Origin: Tannerellaceae bacterium
GTDB taxonomy: Bacteria; Bacteroidota; Bacteroidia; Bacteroidales; Tannerellaceae
Length of the DNA stretch: 21,004 bases
Reading direction: 5' to 3'
Assembly: GCA_031284275.1 (NCBI GenBank)
Contig: JAITAD010000028.1
Location: forward strand, 1 to 21,004
Positions 18,301 through 20,871 of the stretch are shown in pieces (the first letter of the stretch is position 1; every line of letters starts with the position of its first letter). The notes beneath the pieces were generated by a model. That model had not been told where the DNA came from and did no database searches. It saw only the letters and a program-made list of their open reading frames with translations. A program made the translations under genes and the position numbers.

Positions 18301-20871
18301 ACGACATACGGCTCTCCGTTGGATATGCGCCGCCTCCACAATAATCGGAACGACTACCTCTTCCATGTTGCTTTGAAGAGCCGGCAGAAGCAATTGGCTT
18401 ATACCTTTACTTTCTCCGATGGAGTGAACTCGGCGCACATCGTTATCGGAAACTGTCCGAACGAAGCGGGAATCATGCCGCAGTACGATTTTGTCCGTAA
18501 CGGGGCATGGCAGGAGATCAACATCCCCCTCACGCTGCCGGTGTTTGATGCGCTCTATGCGGCCACTGTGCCCTCCACCGGAGTGAACCTGCTCGCTTTC
18601 TCTGCCGGCGGCGAGCAGTCTACGACATTGGACATGGATGCGCTGTTCTTCTACAAACGGCCGCAAGAACCGAAGGAGTTGCGTCTGAGTGAGACACGGA
18701 TCACCTTGCAGAAACAATCGGTGCAACATATCACGGCGACGGTTATCCCTGTCGAAGCTTACCCGCCGGTACGGTGGCAGTCGTCCAACCCTTCGGTAGC
18801 GTTGGTAAACGAAGGCTTCATAACGGCCGTCGGCGTAGGGACGACGCAGATTATAGCCTCCTGCGCCGATATAAGGACGGTATGCACCGTGACGGTGACA
18901 GACCTTGAAGCTGTCAATAGCCTGCACGGGAGCGATTACTCGGTATTGCTGATGGGTATGGGCGCTTTCGAGACGGTGACGGCTTTCCATCCCCTTACAG
19001 TGGACTTACGGCCGGACGTGGATGAAAACAGACTGAATATCTGGGAAGGGTCCTTCACTGCCGACGGTGGCGACGGCAGCGAGAACAGTTACGGCCATCC
19101 TGAGGACTGGCTGCAGTTGAAGGTGACGGACAAAGGCTGGTCCGGCGGCGCTTTTTCGGCATGGAAAAAGATGGTAGACTGGACGGCGATGAAAAACAGG
19201 CAGAACTATGTTTTCCATATCGCTTTGAAGGGAACGCAACAGAAGGCGGCTTACACCTTTACTTTTACCGACAGGGCGGATACCGTGCGTCTGGTGATCG
19301 GTAATCATGTGGGAGAGCAGGGAGTGTTGCCGCTCTTCGACTTCGTCCGTGACGGGCAATGGCATGAGTTCAATATCCCGTTGAGCCTCCCGCTGTTCGA
19401 TAAGTTCTACGATGCCCGTATCGGCGCCGTTCCGACAGGATCGACGGACGTTATGACTTTCTCGGCAGGAAGTGAGCAGGGGGCGGCGCTCAACATGGAT
19501 GCGGTCTTTTTCTATCGCTTGCCGGTGTATGCGACGGGGATTACGTTGGATAAGTCGGCGATATCTTTGCCGTTGAACGATTCAATTGTGTTGAAAGCAA
19601 CGCTTACCCCTGCCGACGCTTATGCCGGAGAAATAGTCTGGACGTCGTTGCAGCCGGATATCGCCACGGTGGATGATAAAGGGATGGTGAGAGCTGTCGA
19701 GGAAGGGACGGCGACCATCGTTGTGCAGAGCGGCCAACACAGCGCCGCCTGTCAGGTGTCGGTACGTCGGCTGCCGCTTATCCGTCTGGACAAGACCGAC
19801 CTCTCGATGATTGTGGGGACTAAGGACGTCTTGACGGCGACATGGATAACATCCGAAATAGGGACGGAACCGATCAAATGGGCTTCGAGCAACGCGACGA
19901 CAGTCTCGGTAGATACCGCCGGAAAGGTGCAGGGGCTGCATGTAGGTGAGGCGTTCGTACGGGTTTTCAGTGGGGATATAGCAGATACGTGTTATGTCTC
20001 GGTAGTGTCTCCGCCGCCGTCACTGACGACTTTCCTCTCCTTGCAGGGGACGGATTACTATGTCCTTTCGCTCGGAGAGGGGCCGTTCAGCATGATACGG
20101 GCGAACGTGTTGCAGGACTTCCGCCCCGATGGCGTGGCAGCGCAATTCCACATCTGGGAAAACACTTTGGAAGCCGGCCATTCGGCAGGGCTGAGCAGTT
20201 ACGGTATCACTGAGCCCTGGGCAAGTCTGGCCGTACCGGAAGAGTCCATAGGCTGGTCGGGCGGCGCCTATCACCTGACGGAAAGTTTCGGAGAGGTGGA
20301 TATGACACAGATGGCAGAGTCGCCCGTCGACTTCGTATTCCACATCGCTTTACGCAGCCGACAGCCGGCGACCTACTACCTGCTGACCTTCACCGATACA
20401 CGTCAGGAAGCTCAGATACTGATTGGCAGTCAGCCCGTTGAGGGGCGTCTGCCGGATTACGACTTCCCGCGTGATGGGCAGTGGCATGAGTTGGAGATAC
20501 CCCTCTCGGTGTTGCAGGAGCAAGGCCTGACTTACGACCAACCTTTCTTCGGAGCGGTGAACCTCCTTGCCTTTACCTCGACAGGTATCCCCAGAACGGC
20601 CATCGACATGGATGCCGTCTTCTTCTACCGAAAGATGGCTGACAGGATTATTGGAGTATCCTCCTCCGCCTTCTTCCTCTACCCCCTGCCGGCGCAGGAT
20701 GTGATACACATCGGCGGCCTGAACCACCGCACGTTGGTACGGATAGTAGATATGCAAGGCCGTTCGGTATTGTTGCGAGAAACCGACGGCTCCATCGACG
20801 TCTCCACCCTCCCCTCCGGCATCTACCTCCTGCTTGCCGACCACCAAGTCCTCCGCTTCTACAAACAGTAA
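1..20871 (+). CDS. Giant T9SS-secreted multimodular protein with one GH16 beta-glucanase domain and about 22 jelly-roll/Big_2 repeat units (5'-partial)
   Basis: The frame is open for 6,956 codons and stops at TAA 20869-20871. It is 5'-partial: codon 1 (GTG) lies in the last strand of a repeat module (IDAMFFYY follows at once), with no ribosome binding site or signal peptide. Visible order: tail of an A module, then alternating jelly-roll-like A modules and Big_2 Ig-like B modules, a GH16 catalytic domain nested in the fifth complete unit's B module (residues 1721-1963), seventeen more A modules, and a type IX sorting domain (residues 6891-6956). The likely role is an extracellular, surface-attached beta-glucan-degrading and glycan-binding fibre. 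Export through the Sec system and then T9SS follows from the C-terminal domain. Giant T9SS surface proteins are known, for example the gliding adhesin SprB of Flavobacterium, but no sequence relation to SprB is claimed. The frame, GH16, Big_2 and sorting domain are clear. The substrate and the role of module A are inferred. Confidence 0.95.
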   Translation: MPGDRFAIDAMFFYYEKPGTLSLPDTITLHPGQNKNIFLTYTPADCYMHSVRWASGDTTAVKVDQDGMIYALRPDVTATVTVSGVTANRQIVSAQCVVKVSAFWITPEEFPDPIRSPSGDFTEFAGSEYHLFALDGVSTDRVASRVKYDLRPGTNGGQNRLDIWDNTYTALTVPPEQANSFGYTNQGWIALKRNNPLWSGAAFHVGGMPVDITPIQACPECYYLHLAVMGPEREHWGDPNRSHFTKFNFTWKTTSGDERSFKFAIAPDDLISDQRIGERLTTDGYPIVRLFPANGQWYEMSIPLAQSGTDSPLFHWALPTLGNGQDGDNFFSFSTGIDVLPGSEIVNTGADAELHLDAVYIYRHDPLTFAAPQLNLPAGSVMNTALKLSSYDLSPSGLKLTSSDPSLLRVDNLGRLYAVAPSSTPVRVSCEQLFAVGKMDGLLHDLKSAYEQVTIFDTTFVTVTPSVTPGPLLSQAQSLYPILMDADVVPDTTDFLDPQRFGANLCPDDTTRFLDLWHGSLAPDTAADGRYRPGIFGEHSRALLLTKDSADWAGMALRLAPSVLESDGPVARDLRRIPYSRDKYYFQLALRSYEPGDPSLVTITLSDGHDTVSIPLGKLNKTTAAESITKYDFPRDGQWYTLRIPLSDPIFDVEDEYGNISTLFSRPLTPPAGGLNLFSLTIEGANKVELAVDAVFFFHDGWIIPEGVRLKIPADGLRVGELARVFVQIYPEFLGGELDTANVEGIVWTAQPADRLFVENGYLGAYQPGEGWVAFKCIMDGIHTTDTLRLTVLPARFDLSRAKKGHNYAPLLMDAQTAAPFLSTFKIVDDLRPNDVERIVEIWNASFVARPPEAGETGFFGYTPWLNLKLADGVAEGGGTIKNTVPETHLFSFAANAKDRSEAAFHIGLKSSLPRSSYTFRLHDGRRQTEPFVIGNCPDTAGREPYRNFPHDGQWHAVQIPIADALFDSLFLAAPDGPNIVPANTPYLTFSTSGEGTTMDVDAAFFYNYKALPPVQLTMNRTAWTLLEGQVGQLEVSFMPAASAILPEELIWISSDTTVVSMGKGGLFTAWKAGTATISAYIEEFPTVQASCVVNVEALPYLVTPGYRSLNGTHYRLFLTGQQTLDTLRNGAVRRLDDYWGPDVTGTAGLSALNIWEATMQEAEPLGQTNSYGMYDAWLSLSQTDKGWGGFAFSTGDGVPIDLSEMIQHKEDYVFHVALKTTDEYVSYGFILSDGLHQRRFAIGNAYFEDTILPLRNFRHDGAWHEVTIPLTELLCDGMFETPFAGTEPVDLLAFVTRGYSGQQIEMDALFFYCPPKAPTAVSFAFTDTTLACNEVVSLVPRFEPYAAYVPEADWTWTLTTLPNGRQVAVRHGCLLSARQAGAVDIRMEMPLYGSEPAQTIAATAQVTVEPESEYHSMAGSHYHVVFLDRYNYALLDRRVDNDLRLGAPTIAGQTEWQIWLDEYTSILTLANGQFPGPNSYSLGSAVEVLFLDQQLAPEATWGGAAFHYPQGGAQVDLTDLDKHPEDYFFHLAMKRNRPDAAYRLIFSNGLIERSLVIGNLPWYDVVSPLAPPEMPSRDFPADGQWHEINIPLTHPVFKDFYKNPITVPEGGWNLVGFVTVPSEGQPITELCIDAVFFYSPHRSVDHFSLPEGGLSLKAGEVLKVQTVPEDIFDFLRWKTTDPDIATVTDEGFLTGLKGGTAQLIASYGKEPDNSQQPLEDDYTLVWADEFDAGENLLPDHTRWGYDIGTGENGWGNNEKECYTARRENVSLRNGNLVITARREDDNSLYGEYTSARLRSKQAWKYGKIEVGFLLPAGIGTWPAIWMLPKHNLYGAWPASGEIDIMEHVGIRPMDIFGTLHMAAASGGEGPTQTILIPPSAELNPHKITLLWEEDSIAWFLDDGNAPFLSFKKTPEATFENWPFDTEFYLILNLAVGGQLAGNPAPDIWPKEFLVDYVRVYQKPSLSATESFFADTCPVTVIPVDAIHNLEGTDYTVLSLHQNTMEILPEDLIEDDLRPNAEIFIWDNSFVEGEYNMGDTDSYGNDGTAGIDLRVGNMGWSGGGFLIRDKLIDLTKAVSDDNRDFFAFHMSLRSSDDVSAYTFTFNDGTDATPAVVAVGNTFGEGGLMPKYDFPRDGQWHDVEIPLSLPEFDGLFQTPVPPDEEGLNFFTFAAGGAPWQRLNMDALFFYDRTRVELTLALDRQTLDMQVHRSARLSAKVTPKVRTREVTWQSSNPAVATVTHGGFVSALRNGETEITATLEDKRVTCTVHVTDAEPIGNSRDGSHYYLLYLDDKTRSYIGNRAERDMRPGRDGCSLDNWEEHLDFLPTAGEGMNSYGEEQDWLRMGTKAGETWAGGAFCLQNRAQGIDMSPIARDRAHYSLHLALRSTKPVAAYTFELQNGNGDTVRFVVGNQLDDKGMLPTYDFARDGLWHELDIRLDTSLFDGFFDAPMAVTDTVNLFGFTLGTGGLLEMDAVFFYKRPIPVTGFRIFDEESPSWLYPGDALRLEAGFLPQDAYSATHTVIWRPLNPTMVSITPNGLLKALVVAAEDALPGIVGIEATYAGWKDTCWIEIRARLPFTSRDAGIRYWVISMTGASFDQLADDAEVWDWRPGAVVGNRLDLWEETFTGTDHIGPDSYGDNGSWLSLMVTDKGWSGGAFVVNAVAVADAPPKDLSPLLAEGERDSHFFHIALKSEHTATITLTFAGNAGQTANIAVGPDGQFDFPRDGNWYELDIPLSRPEFNGLYTAPFESEVPLNLLAFSAGEVQGTIIDMDAIFFYKKVVRPMSVSLTLAGDAAPDVLQLDEQQVAVVVAQVTPPDAIFGTLVWNVVNPDVATVNDGIISALSEGTAIVSVNAGKVAASLTVQVAPKTPFTEYYGGRYYLLSLDETTLNDLNERMAVVEDMRPGYAQGYALNVRDNSFSVIERTDGVNSNGLQLPWVRMAVADKGWSEAAFAIGEERDLTDIAQARADYTFHLALKSWQPISAYTFTFTNGANDTAQIVIGNEPNDAGLYPSYDFKRNGSWQELDIPMTLPIFDGLYDAPFGADARRRDVLTFSAGGREGTTLDMDAVFFRRGPLPWQSFDVTPTALEMNEQDVRKIAVQMVPQGSYGEVTWRSLNEEVATVHDGLVSARKAGATEIEVQVGNLIKKVSLTVSPPAERIYPLYGMHYHLLLMDSASTEYVRRNGELAKDWRPDIADNRLDIWGETFEPLPLPPSVARKNSLGQDADWISLVVSDKGWSGGAFVVGGEIDLRETYTEREDWFFHVALKSEQPLSAYTLTFAGADGREAVVVIGNRKGTAGQIPKFDFLRNGEWQEINIPLSLPEFDVLYDTVFGSRTVLQNLVAFSAGTTMGTTLEMDAVFFHKRIPAAQWVPERLTLKEQEVKRLKVILPTRESYVPMTWESMDNSIATVRDGWVSGVRQGQTAVRITAGNVDTMVTITVQKKTSAYPLRGTNYYLLQLTGTAYNFLYSFNDIWRDYRPDTRPENSLALWDNTFVPMETDQENPFGDDNGWIRLAVGDKGWSGGAFSVAGSVDLRAMWEQRDKYFFHIALKSTEQTAYTLTFTDTRKTAQFVIGDAVSDDGTIPKYNFARNGQWQWLEIPLSAPEFDGMYEWPFGSVANPAALVAFSAGGVQGDELHMDAVFFYKHAPMPESITITPQAVTIRLNEVTHLQKTLLPQDSRDYSIWRSLDKEIADVRDGYVTGFSAGTARIELFLEDEIRDTCWVTVEDPAFPSLIGNHYYLMLLGNAAYDSLAIKNRIIKADLRPGKNPLSGLDIWDTTFVAGEAVGPDSYGFDEQTWLHLLVAQKTWSGGAFSLRQSADLRDIHAGRQDYYLHLALQSLTDDVYTFTLSEDNETAKFVVGDRPTDGIEPSYNFRRDGQWHELNIPLRKPEFAGLFEEVLNKPTNNILAFSAGGIPETSLKMDAVFFYKQQQLIELILDKHTLTMTEQQAFKLTVEVSPPGAFVGELRWMSTDTSVAAVHDGIVSALAPGQADIVLFYENYTDTCSVTVLQQTPPNSLIGCSYYPMLLGDIALDAIRQTPGRVVQVVDWRPNMKEENALFIWEETFGAQTIDATDCYGYSAQWPKLTVTDKEWSGGAFVTDGTIDLRELDMERENSYFHVALKSDQPVSACAFTFTDGADKKVDLVIGNTPVNGQFPIYDFKRDGRWHEIHVPFSPLFDRLFNEPRTGTEMDIMAFSAGGKQGTTLEMDALFFYKLAPPLMALSLFDLTVKEQEVAQVQRQFIPENAYAVLEWQSSDTDVATVNDGFVSGIAAGEAEIIAFYEGRLMASCRVTVTPKADRNTFIGGRFHVALLGERTMRRLDLTDRSIDHDWRPDVTPANKLEIWDNSFIADTDAVGPGCYGLGDNWLGLQVAADKEWSGAAFSVAAECDLRDVHAERNKYFFHVALKSERQETTYTLTFSDGEDEAVIVIGDRPGTDNVLPKYNFKRDGQWHEIHIPLSLPEFANLYDKVFGGAEEPVNIIAFSVGGVEATELHMDAVFFYKTVEPVRNISLPPVITVEEGSLMRAPITFQPAGAYGQMIWRSQDASVATANDNMISGLKPGTTVLMLFCNGAADTCTVEVVEKERWNSLHGSHYRLLSMGNSAVDTLMNLERIVVSDWRPGTGVADLHIWENTFTAGEATETTNSYGAMEPWVSLAVTDKGWSGGAFSVAERMDFRAVCNARDDYFFHVALKSTQAKSTYTFTFTDGERTAQVVIGNCLNEDYMMPYYDFARDGEWHEINIPLSLPEFDGMYAAPFGSTAQPVNLVVFSAGGTQGTTLDMDALFFYKRLLPPSKLSILQKNTEMSEQEVLQLTVTFEPQEAFVEEYTWRSLNPQVAAVENGFVTALQAADAPALIEVSVADCADTCWVQVKPGPWGYSLYGSDYHLLLLGTDAYLTVQDRVYADWRVGTDVQIWDGTFAAAPALGQNSYGVEEPWIALTVAGDKGWSGGAFAVKDEIDLTRAGFNRENYGFHVALKSEQPQSAYTFSFTNGTRDTAYIVVGNQKNESGLLPKYNFARDGLWHDINIPLSLPEFDGMFKTVTTATEQGVNLVAFSAGGTEGTTLDMDALFFYEMNPRVTAIHLLEEVTIVKQEVKLLEVLWHPVGAKDILTWSSSNPAVATVDDGLVTGVGVGETVITAICGTVTASCRVTVTQLSENNLRGNNYYLLFLGDSSYNDLPATERQVIRDWRPGRKAANDLQIWENTFVPIATAEGTNSYGKADPWLGLQVTDAGWSGGAFHIADEIDLRAVAAERDRFSFHIALKSTSPTVYTLGFSDGRKTTSIVIGDRPDEAGSIPSFNFARDGQWHEIEIPMTHPAFNGLYGSAFDGAQTNLMTFSAGSTAGDTLEMDAVFFFAREADPEAVVLSQQTLVMEEQQVVCLTARLTPTGAVGPPIVWQSSDERIATVTNGCISAVAAGRVHIIAASNGFSADCEVTVLPRRQSNSLEAGSYFLFLAGSSAAEELATGIVYDFRPGIGERATTSLMVWESTFYSSSTTGTNSYGAQEPWISLVVGDKGWSGAAFHVKPEYGTIDAQRIYARRDNYAFHVALKSTQPEAVFTFTFSDGKDEATVVIGPTPNTDGVLPAYNFIRDGQWQELSIPLNLPVFDALFDEPFGGMNVTNGINLLTFSAGATQGTILEMDALFFYDRDARTTAIDFLMPAVEMAQYTAWQLPLSLEPEGILPVIAWKSTNPGVAAVNAGLVSALRPGQAKIVATSHELSDTCLVTVTAIDEPSALEGDDYIVLQLGATEWESIQNTMGCDLRPDDVSRRLQIWDGTFEGATGAETGVYGTPSEWLRLSVTDKGWSGGAYTIEPSFGTIDLRRIAQNRSNYVFHIALRTEQKIAAFTFTLGDGIRTSAVVIGNQPNEAKLLPRYDIPHDGQWHEVEIPMDLPEFDGLFSAVSGGTETVNFLAFSAGGREGTILDMDAVFLYRPKIQVTGVQISSPSLTLTRQTVATLQASLLPIGSKGQITWSSSNPAIVAVNDGIVSALGVGTATVVAACDGLQANCKVTVTAAESLNSLQGSNYFVLQLGESAFEQIRDDVACNLRPNDVDRNLQVWENTFIKQTTTTATDSYGNDEPWIRMVVSDKGWSGAAYTTYGSPLDMRRLHNNRNDYLFHVALKSRQKQLAYTFTFSDGVNSAHIVIGNCPNEAGIMPQYDFVRNGAWQEINIPLTLPVFDALYAATVPSTGVNLLAFSAGGEQSTTLDMDALFFYKRPQEPKELRLSETRITLQKQSVQHITATVIPVEAYPPVRWQSSNPSVALVNEGFITAVGVGTTQIIASCADIRTVCTVTVTDLEAVNSLHGSDYSVLLMGMGAFETVTAFHPLTVDLRPDVDENRLNIWEGSFTADGGDGSENSYGHPEDWLQLKVTDKGWSGGAFSAWKKMVDWTAMKNRQNYVFHIALKGTQQKAAYTFTFTDRADTVRLVIGNHVGEQGVLPLFDFVRDGQWHEFNIPLSLPLFDKFYDARIGAVPTGSTDVMTFSAGSEQGAALNMDAVFFYRLPVYATGITLDKSAISLPLNDSIVLKATLTPADAYAGEIVWTSLQPDIATVDDKGMVRAVEEGTATIVVQSGQHSAACQVSVRRLPLIRLDKTDLSMIVGTKDVLTATWITSEIGTEPIKWASSNATTVSVDTAGKVQGLHVGEAFVRVFSGDIADTCYVSVVSPPPSLTTFLSLQGTDYYVLSLGEGPFSMIRANVLQDFRPDGVAAQFHIWENTLEAGHSAGLSSYGITEPWASLAVPEESIGWSGGAYHLTESFGEVDMTQMAESPVDFVFHIALRSRQPATYYLLTFTDTRQEAQILIGSQPVEGRLPDYDFPRDGQWHELEIPLSVLQEQGLTYDQPFFGAVNLLAFTSTGIPRTAIDMDAVFFYRKMADRIIGVSSSAFFLYPLPAQDVIHIGGLNHRTLVRIVDMQGRSVLLRETDGSIDVSTLPSGIYLLLADHQVLRFYKQ
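301..1398 (+). repeat. Unit 1: divergent A module plus Big_2 with enlarged last hairpin
   Basis: This is the longest unit without a catalytic insert (366 residues). The A module keeps DLRPG, DIWDNTY, a WSGAAF variant of the GWSGGAF motif, NGQWYEMSIPL and LHLDAVYIY, with extra loop sequence around residues 228-265. In the Big_2 part the last two strands are separated by about 30 extra residues (from VRVSCEQLF to FVTVTP). This is the same hairpin that carries the GH16 domain in unit 5. Confidence 0.7.
1399..2388 (+). repeat. Unit 2: divergent A module plus Big_2
   Basis: The unit is 330 residues. The A module landmarks are weak but in order: YPILMDAD opening, LDLWHGS in place of IWENTF, DWAGMAL in place of GWSGGAF, YFQLALRS, YDFPRDGQWYTLRIPL and VDAVFFFHD. 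Big_2 is recognisable from the IVWTAQP core and DTLRLTV, but its final strand lacks the usual DTC cysteine. Confidence 0.65.
2389..3300 (+). repeat. Unit 3: A module lacking the GWSGGAF motif, plus Big_2
   Basis: The unit is 304 residues. DDLRPND, EIWNASF, FHIGLKSS, YTFRL, FVIGN, DGQWHAVQIPI and VDAAFFY identify the A module. The stretch that should carry GWSGGAF (around bases 2610-2710) instead has a glycine-rich loop and no tryptophan. The Big_2 part is regular (LIWISSDT, GTATISAY, ASCVVNV). Confidence 0.7.
3301..4242 (+). repeat. Unit 4: A module plus Big_2
   Basis: The unit is 314 residues. The A module has NIWEATM, NSYG, DKGWGGFAF, FHVALKT, DGAWHEVTIPL and IEMDALFFY. The DWRPG landmark is changed to a DYWGPD form. 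The Big_2 domain is divergent: the usual SSNP core reads TLTTLPNG, and it ends in ATAQVTV without cysteine. Confidence 0.72.
4243..4926 (+). repeat. Unit 5 A module, directly N-terminal to the GH16-bearing Big_2 domain
   Basis: The module is 228 residues and opens with GSHYHVVFLD. It shows DLRLG, QIWLDEY, NSYS, TWGGAAF, FHLAMKR, VIGN, DGQWHEINIPL and CIDAVFFYS. The WGGAA stretch is written over a run of seven G (4505-4511), in frame. It is the fifth complete A module counted from the window start and the closest binding-type module upstream of the catalytic domain. Confidence 0.72.
4927..5958 (+). repeat. Unit 5 Big_2 domain split by the GH16 insertion
   Basis: Bases 4927-5130 encode most of a Big_2 domain (LRWKTTDPDIATV, then EGFLTGLKGGTAQLIASYGK). 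The missing last strand, SFFADTCPVTVIP, appears only after the glucanase, at 5911-5949. Uninterrupted sister domains read, for example, LFYENYTDTCSVTV across the same join. The catalytic domain therefore occupies the hairpin between the last two strands. Short linkers of about 10 residues (5131-5160) and 7 residues (5890-5910) connect it. Confidence 0.75.
5161..5889 (+). other. GH16 glycoside hydrolase domain (laminarinase / endo-beta-glucanase type)
   Basis: Residues 1721-1963 form a full-length GH16 domain (243 residues, normal for the family). It begins with YTLVWADEFD. It has the substrate-cleft stretch GWGNNEKECYT (W1755) followed by ENVSLRNGNLVITARRE, then SARLRSKQAWKYGKIEV and GTWPAIWMLP, then the active site EIDIMEH. 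There E1842 is the expected nucleophile, D1844 the assisting acid and E1847 the acid/base. It closes with LNLAVGG and DYVRVYQ. The E-x-D-x-x-E spacing and the NNE.Q/E.YT stretch fit the beta-1,3-glucanase (laminarinase-like) branch, so the likely reaction is endo-hydrolysis of beta-1,3- or mixed beta-1,3/1,4-glucan. Other GH16 activities (agar, carrageenan, porphyran) are less likely but not excluded from sequence. All expected catalytic residues are present, and no codon-use break from the neighbouring modules is obvious. Confidence 0.93.
5959..6834 (+). repeat. Unit 6: first A+Big_2 unit after the glucanase
   Basis: The unit is 292 residues. The A module opens with LEGTDYTVLSL and keeps DDLRPN, FIWDNSF, DSYG, MGWSGGGF, FHMSLRS, YTFTF, YDFPRDGQWHDVEIPL and MDALFFYD. 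The Big_2 domain is canonical (WQSSNPAVATV, GFVSAL, TCTVHV). From here rightward the units are close in length and more alike than units 1-5. Confidence 0.82.
6835..7725 (+). repeat. Unit 7: A module plus Big_2 with long loop
   Basis: The unit is 297 residues. The A module has SHYYLLYLDD, DMRPGRD, NSYG, TWAGGAF, LHLALRS, FVVGN, YDFARDGLWHELDI and LEMDAVFFYK. The Big_2 domain has an enlarged segment between the NGLLKAL strand and the closing GWKDTCWIEI strand. Confidence 0.8.
7726..8607 (+). repeat. Unit 8: A module plus Big_2
   Basis: The unit is 294 residues. The A module has DWRPGA, LDLWEETF, DSYG, DKGWSGGAF, FHIALKS, FDFPRDGNWYELDIPL and IDMDAIFFYK. It carries a longer loop after GWSGGAF (around bases 7984-8035). 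The Big_2 domain has NPDVATVNDG and closes with SLTVQV, without the usual cysteine. Confidence 0.83.
8608..9471 (+). repeat. Unit 9: A module plus Big_2
   Basis: The unit is 288 residues. GRYYLLSLD, DMRPGY, VRDNSF, DKGWSEAAF, FHLALKS, YTFTFTNG, VIGN, YDFKRNGSWQELDIP and MDAVFFRR mark the A module. The final FFY is FFR here. The Big_2 domain has WRSLNEEVATV and closes with KVSLTV, again without cysteine. Confidence 0.84.
9472..10335 (+). repeat. Unit 10: A module plus Big_2
   Basis: The unit is 288 residues. The A module has MHYHLLLMD, DWRPDI, LDIWGETF, NSLG, DKGWSGGAF, FHVALKS, VIGN, FDFLRNGEWQEINIPLSLPEFD and MDAVFFHK. The Big_2 domain has WESMDNSIATV and ends in TITV without cysteine. An in-frame run of seven A spans the join to unit 11 (10330-10336). 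Confidence 0.85.
10336..11196 (+). repeat. Unit 11: A module plus Big_2
   Basis: The unit is 287 residues. The A module has TNYYLLQLTG, DYRPDT, LALWDNTF, NPFGDD in the SYG position, DKGWSGGAF, FHIALKS, FVIGD, YNFARNGQWQWLEIPL and MDAVFFYK. The Big_2 domain has IWRSLDKEIADV and DTCWVTV. Confidence 0.85.
11197..12051 (+). repeat. Unit 12: A module plus Big_2
   Basis: The unit is 285 residues. The A module has NHYYLMLLGN, DLRPGK, LDIWDTTF, DSYG, KTWSGGAF, LHLALQS, FVVGD, YNFRRDGQWHELNIPL and MDAVFFYK. The Big_2 domain is a good uninterrupted reference copy for the last hairpin (GQADIVLFYENYTDTCSVTV) when judging where GH16 was inserted in unit 5. Confidence 0.86.
12052..12897 (+). repeat. Unit 13: A module plus Big_2
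   Basis: The unit is 282 residues. The A module has SYYPMLLGD, DWRPNM, FIWEETF, DCYG (SYG variant), DKEWSGGAF, FHVALKS, VIGN, YDFKRDGRWHEIHVP and MDALFFYK. The Big_2 domain has WQSSDTDVATVNDG and ASCRVTV. Confidence 0.85.
12898..13764 (+). repeat. Unit 14: A module plus Big_2 with paired cysteines
   Basis: The unit is 289 residues. The A module has GRFHVALLGE, DWRPDV, EIWDNSF, CYG, DKEWSGAAF, FHVALKS, YNFKRDGQWHEIHIPLSLPEF and MDAVFFYK. The Big_2 domain has WRSQDASVATA and two cysteines facing across the last hairpin (FCNGAADTC). Confidence 0.85.
13765..14634 (+). repeat. Unit 15: A module plus Big_2 with paired cysteines
   Basis: The unit is 290 residues. The A module is close to consensus: SHYRLLSMGN, DWRPGT, HIWENTF, NSYG, DKGWSGGAF, FHVALKS, YTFTFTDG, VIGN, YDFARDGEWHEINIPL and MDALFFYK. 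The Big_2 domain has WRSLNPQVAAV, a slightly longer loop, and DCADTC before the last strand. Confidence 0.87.
14635..15477 (+). repeat. Unit 16: A module plus Big_2 with paired cysteines
   Basis: The unit is 281 residues, the shortest full unit. The A module has SDYHLLLLG, DWRVG (proline lost from DWRPG), QIWDGTF, NSYG, DKGWSGGAF, FHVALKS, VVGN, YNFARDGLWHDINIPL and MDALFFYE. The Big_2 domain is canonical (WSSSNPAVATVDDG) with ICGTVTASC before the last strand. Confidence 0.87.
15478..16335 (+). repeat. Unit 17: A module plus Big_2
   Basis: The unit is 286 residues. The A module has NNYYLLFLGD, DWRPGR, QIWENTF, NSYG, DAGWSGGAF, FHIALKS, VIGD, FNFARDGQWHEIEIP and MDAVFFFA. The Big_2 domain has WQSSDERIATV and ADCEVTV. 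Confidence 0.86.
16336..17208 (+). repeat. Unit 18: A module plus Big_2
   Basis: The unit is 291 residues. The A module has GSYFLFLAGS, DFRPGI, MVWESTF, NSYG, DKGWSGAAF, FHVALKS, FTFTFSDG, VVIG, YNFIRDGQWQELSIPL and MDALFFYD. The Big_2 domain has WKSTNPGVAAV and DTCLVTV. Confidence 0.86.
17209..18060 (+). repeat. Unit 19: A module plus Big_2 with paired cysteines
   Basis: The unit is 284 residues. The A module has DDYIVLQLG, DLRPDD, QIWDGTF, VYG, DKGWSGGAY, FHIALRT, VIGN, YDIPHDGQWHEVEIP and MDAVFLY. The Big_2 domain has WSSSNPAIVAVNDG and ACDGLQANC before the last strand. Confidence 0.86.
18061..18909 (+). repeat. Unit 20: A module plus Big_2 with paired cysteines
   Basis: The unit is 283 residues. 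The A module has SNYFVLQLG, NLRPND, QVWENTF, DSYG, DKGWSGAAY, FHVALKS, YTFTFSDG, VIGN, YDFVRNGAWQEINIPL and MDALFFYK. Its opening resembles unit 19 (DLRPDD versus NLRPND), which hints at a shared duplication history. The Big_2 domain has WQSSNPSVALV and SCADIRTVC. Confidence 0.86.
18910..19776 (+). repeat. Unit 21: A module plus the first of two tandem Big_2 domains
   Basis: The unit is 289 residues. The A module has SDYSVLLMGM, DLRPDV, NIWEGSF, NSYG, DKGWSGGAF, FHIALKG, YTFTFTD, VIGN, FDFVRDGQWHEFNIPL and MDAVFFYR. The Big_2 domain has ITLDKSAISL, VWTSLQPDIATVDDKG and AACQVSV, and runs straight into a second Big_2 domain. Confidence 0.86.
19777..20019 (+). repeat. Extra Big_2 domain without its own A module
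   Basis: These 81 residues (IRLDKTDLSMIVG, IKWASSNATTVSVD, GKVQGLHVGEAFV, DTCYVSV) form a second Big_2 copy directly after that of unit 21. It is the only visible place where A/B alternation fails. A short proline-rich joint (PPPS) leads into the last A module. Confidence 0.85.
20020..20634 (+). repeat. Last A module (22), followed by the sorting domain
   Basis: The module is 205 residues, with TDYYVLSLGE, DFRPDG, HIWENTL, SSYG, IGWSGGAY, FHIALRS, YDFPRDGQWHELEIPL and IDMDAVFFYR. No Big_2 domain follows. A linker of about 12 residues leads straight to the T9SS domain. Confidence 0.87.
20671..20868 (+). other. T9SS type A C-terminal sorting domain
   Basis: Residues 6891-6956 match the Por-secretion tail family. 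The landmarks are FLYPLPAQDVIHI (the usual YPNPA... start with a Leu in place of Asn), VRIVDMQGRSV, IDVSTLPSGIYLL, and a short basic end FYKQ at the stop codon. In this family the domain directs Sec-exported proteins through the type IX translocon and is normally cut off when the protein is attached to the cell surface or released. Its presence identifies the protein as extracellular and the host as Bacteroidota with a T9SS. Confidence 0.92.
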
